The notes under the pieces: model-generated
Seen by the model: the letters and a program-made list of their open reading frames with translations, nothing else
Database searches by the model: none
What the model was told of the DNA's origin: nothing
Translations under genes and position numbers: made by a program
In this document: piece by piece, positions 62,363-64,000 of the stretch
Position numbering within the stretch: position 1 is the first letter of the stretch
How the letters are laid out: each line of letters starts with the position of its first letter
Assembly: GCF_010729665.1 (NCBI RefSeq)
Contig: NZ_AP022610.1
Location: 5,456,001 to 5,520,000, forward strand
DNA length: 64,000 nucleotides
Direction: 5' to 3'
Source: Mycolicibacterium madagascariense
Lineage (GTDB): Bacteria > Actinomycetota > Actinomycetes > Mycobacteriales > Mycobacteriaceae

Positions 62363-62844
62363 ATGGCCTCCAAACGCTGCAGCACCTCGGCGAGCACCTC
62401 TCGTCCTGGACCCGGTTCCCCGGCACCGGTGGGCGAAACGTCGTCCGGGTCGACCCACTGCCACAGCCGCTCCCCGAACAGCGCGAGTGCGGTGGCGTGA
62501 AAGACCCTCGGATCCTTGCCCTTTCGTCGTCCGGTCGCGAGCTCGAACTGCCGCGCCAGCATGGGCCGCAGATACTTGTCCCAGTCCGATCGGGTCGAGT
62601 CCGCACGGGCGATCAGGATCTCGGTCTTCGACAGCCACCGTCGCAGCGACTCGGCCGGGTCACGGGCGCGGGAGTCGTCGATCGACGACGCGGCCGCGCG
62701 CACCAGGAACCAGCGCGCGACGAGCAGGACGGTCGCCGCCGCGACCGCTCCCAGCCACAGCGCGACGCGGCGGTCGGGGTTCGCCAGCGCCAGCAGCTGA
62801 CAGCCGAGCACGGCAACGATGGCGACGATGGCGAGCTTCTTCAC
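62359..62844 (-). CDS. membrane-anchored hypothetical protein of the MoxR operon
   Basis: A 161-residue protein with two N-terminal membrane spans (about residues 4-20 and 28-48) and a soluble rest with SLRRWLSKTEILIARADSTR, DWDKYLRPMLARQFELATG and a Trp-rich end. This layout is regularly found between DUF4129 and MoxR genes in actinobacteria. Function unknown. GTG 62844 overlaps the previous stop (GTGA), and its own stop overlaps the MoxR start. Confidence 0.8.
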
Positions 62845-63803
62845 GTCCGGCTCCTCAGCTCGTCGAGCACCTGGGTGAGGACCGCGACCGCTTCGTCACG
62901 GTGCCCCTCGTTCATCACGTGCGGACTGAACCGCGCCTCGTCGAACAGCTCGACGAGCTGGGTGGCGCTGTCCGGTGCGAGGGCCTGGTGCTCGACGGCG
63001 CGGGCCAGCACCTCCGACGCGGTGTCGAAGTCGCGCGGGGCCGCGTCGGGCAGCAGCGCCAGTTGGCGTTCCATGGCGGCGTAGCACGCGATGATCGCCT
63101 TGCGCGGCTCGCGGCTGGGATCCTCGACCTCGGCGAGACCGACCTCCGCCGCACGCACGAGGGACTCCGAGCCCGTCTCCACGCGCGGTGCGGCGTCGTC
63201 GGCGGGCGCGCCGAGCGGCGACCCCTGGGTCCGACGGCGGCGGCTCGACCCGACGACGGTGCCGACCACGATGACGCCGAGGAAGACCACCGTCGCGCCG
63301 AAGAAGTAGCCGAGCAGGTTCGCATGGGACGGTTCCGCCTGCGGCGCGGGCGGGGGCGGCGCTGCCGGGGGGCTGGCCGGGCTCGTCGCCGTGGGCGCGG
63401 CCGGAACGGGACCGCTCGACGGCGAGGACGGTCCGCCGGCCAGCTTGCCGAGCAGCATCGTCAGCAGCAGCCAGCCGAGGATCAGCGCGAAGGCGATCAG
63501 CGCGACCCGCCACGTCGGTCGGCCACCACCGGCTTCGCGCAGCCAGTCCGACGCGCCCGCCGGACGGGGCGGGGCTGACGTGCGGTGGCGTAGGCGGGCG
63601 ATCACGGCCACGGCGATGACGGCCACCGCACCGACGAGCAGAACGACCACGACGGCGAGCGCGACGGGGTGCTGGCCCGGTTGCGTGCGCTGGGGCGGCT
63701 CGGCACCGGGGACGTATCCGCGCAGCGCGACCGTGGCCACGACCAGCAGCGCGACCACGACGGTCACGGGAGCGATGCTGCGTGTCCTCCCCCGAGGCTG
63801 CAC
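62841..63803 (-). CDS. DUF4129 membrane protein
   Basis: A 320-residue protein with membrane spans near residues 12-28, 46-70, 100-120 and 165-187, a Pro/Ala-rich outer loop (about 125-160), and a C-terminal DUF4129 region with AIIACYAAMERQLA and DTASEVLARAVE followed by LVELFDEARFSPH, the family signature. DUF4129 often occurs with MoxR/DUF58 and transglutaminase-like genes. GTG 63803. Probably the first gene of the operon, 27 bases downstream of the hydrolase stop. Confidence 0.85.
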   Translation of the reverse strand: MQPRGRTRSIAPVTVVVALLVVATVALRGYVPGAEPPQRTQPGQHPVALAVVVVLLVGAVAVIAVAVIARLRHRTSAPPRPAGASDWLREAGGGRPTWRVALIAFALILGWLLLTMLLGKLAGGPSSPSSGPVPAAPTATSPASPPAAPPPPAPQAEPSHANLLGYFFGATVVFLGVIVVGTVVGSSRRRRTQGSPLGAPADDAAPRVETGSESLVRAAEVGLAEVEDPSREPRKAIIACYAAMERQLALLPDAAPRDFDTASEVLARAVEHQALAPDSATQLVELFDEARFSPHVMNEGHRDEAVAVLTQVLDELRSRT

Positions 63804-63830
63804 GTGGCCGACGCTACGCGCCCCGACGGG

Positions 63831-64000
63831 TCAGGCGAGGTGTTGGGCGAAGAACGTCATAATGCGGTGCCAGGCGTCCTCGGCCTCGGGTTCGGAGTAG
63901 GCCAGTCCCGCGATGCCCTCGACCAGCCGCAGCGGCCCCGGCATCCCGAAGTCGTTCATGAACGAATGGCCGACGCCGGGGTACTCCTTGACGTCGTGCG
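63831..64000 (-). CDS. dienelactone hydrolase-like alpha/beta-hydrolase, C-terminal end
   Basis: Only the last 56 codons are in the window. They read KEYPGVGHSFMNDFG, AWHRIMTFFAQHLA and a TGA at 63833-63831. The GVGHSF segment carries the catalytic His of dienelactone hydrolase-type enzymes. The start and the nucleophile Cys/Ser lie beyond base 64000. It runs into the DUF4129 operon on the same strand. Confidence 0.75.
   Translation of the reverse strand, partial: HDVKEYPGVGHSFMNDFGMPGPLRLVEGIAGLAYSEPEAEDAWHRIMTFFAQHLA

Overview
The window looks like chromosome from a fast-growing, saprophytic mycobacterium (Mycolicibacterium-like). The DNA is uniformly GC-rich, GTG and TTG starts are frequent, and many families are typical of mycobacteria: an antigen 85 mycolyltransferase, a C-C haemophore, a CYP138-type P450, carboxylic acid reductase, a TIGR00027 methyltransferase, F420/PPOX proteins, maltokinase, PncA and Dps with the mycobacterial ferroxidase residues. 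Part of the gene order (DUF427, HhH-GPD glycosylase, SnoaL-like plus SDR, Msr, CYP138, TetR) matches, from memory, the M. tuberculosis Rv0135c-Rv0142 neighbourhood. No rRNA, tRNA, CRISPR array, prophage or transposase was seen. The left edge cuts gltB and the right edge cuts a dienelactone hydrolase-like gene.

Layout. 1-5.6 kb: gltB, a 0.7 kb gene-free gap, then dps. 5.6-11.5 kb: DUF2461, DNA glycosylase, DUF427, SRPBCC, a large DUF3516-type helicase, and a DUF4262 gene split by an in-frame stop. 11.5-16.8 kb: an SDR/SnoaL pair behind a KstR-type box, a fused msrB-msrA frame, CYP138 with a divergent TetR, and a second TetR. 16.8-24.9 kb: a methyltransferase, a DUF2127 protein, a GGDEF protein, a three-gene glycosyltransferase/methyltransferase/toroid-cyclase-like operon, a PPOX protein and an acyl-CoA dehydrogenase. 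25-28.9 kb: a tightly coupled operon of two His-containing membrane proteins, a one-helix peptide and a cupredoxin-like lipoprotein. 28.9-38.8 kb: pncA, glgX, DUF5709, MarR plus a DrrAB-like ABC exporter, a GT39 enzyme, a secreted clan-A glycosidase and maltokinase. 38.9-43 kb: a HugZ-like protein, a phosphoribosyltransferase and an ABC importer without a binding protein. 43-49.8 kb: a proline-rich membrane protein, PPOX, an AbiEi/DUF559-type protein bracketed by two copies of a hairpin repeat, car, and a divergent methyltransferase. 50-59.7 kb: a DMT transporter, a P450 behind a strong palindrome, LacI, a SRPBCC-like protein, LysR, SOUL, SRPBCC, antigen 85, haemophore, rhomboid and TesB. 59.7-64 kb: a five-gene MoxR/DUF58/DUF4129 operon and the end of a hydrolase gene.

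Functional themes are nitrogen assimilation (GltB), redox and metal defence (Dps, MsrBA, cupredoxin operon), trehalose/glycogen turnover (GlgX, Mak), lipid and steroid-type metabolism (P450s, FadE, TesB, Car, KstR-boxed SDR) and cell envelope work (Ag85, GT39, the MoxR-DUF58 operon). Regulation is unusually legible: several near-perfect palindromes sit at promoters. The best lead is a pair of promoters, 5.8 kb apart, that share both -35/-10 spacing and a GGACA-NN-TGTCC operator. They lie in front of a TetR gene and of the glycosyltransferase operon. The cupredoxin/membrane-protein operon is the best candidate for an undescribed system.
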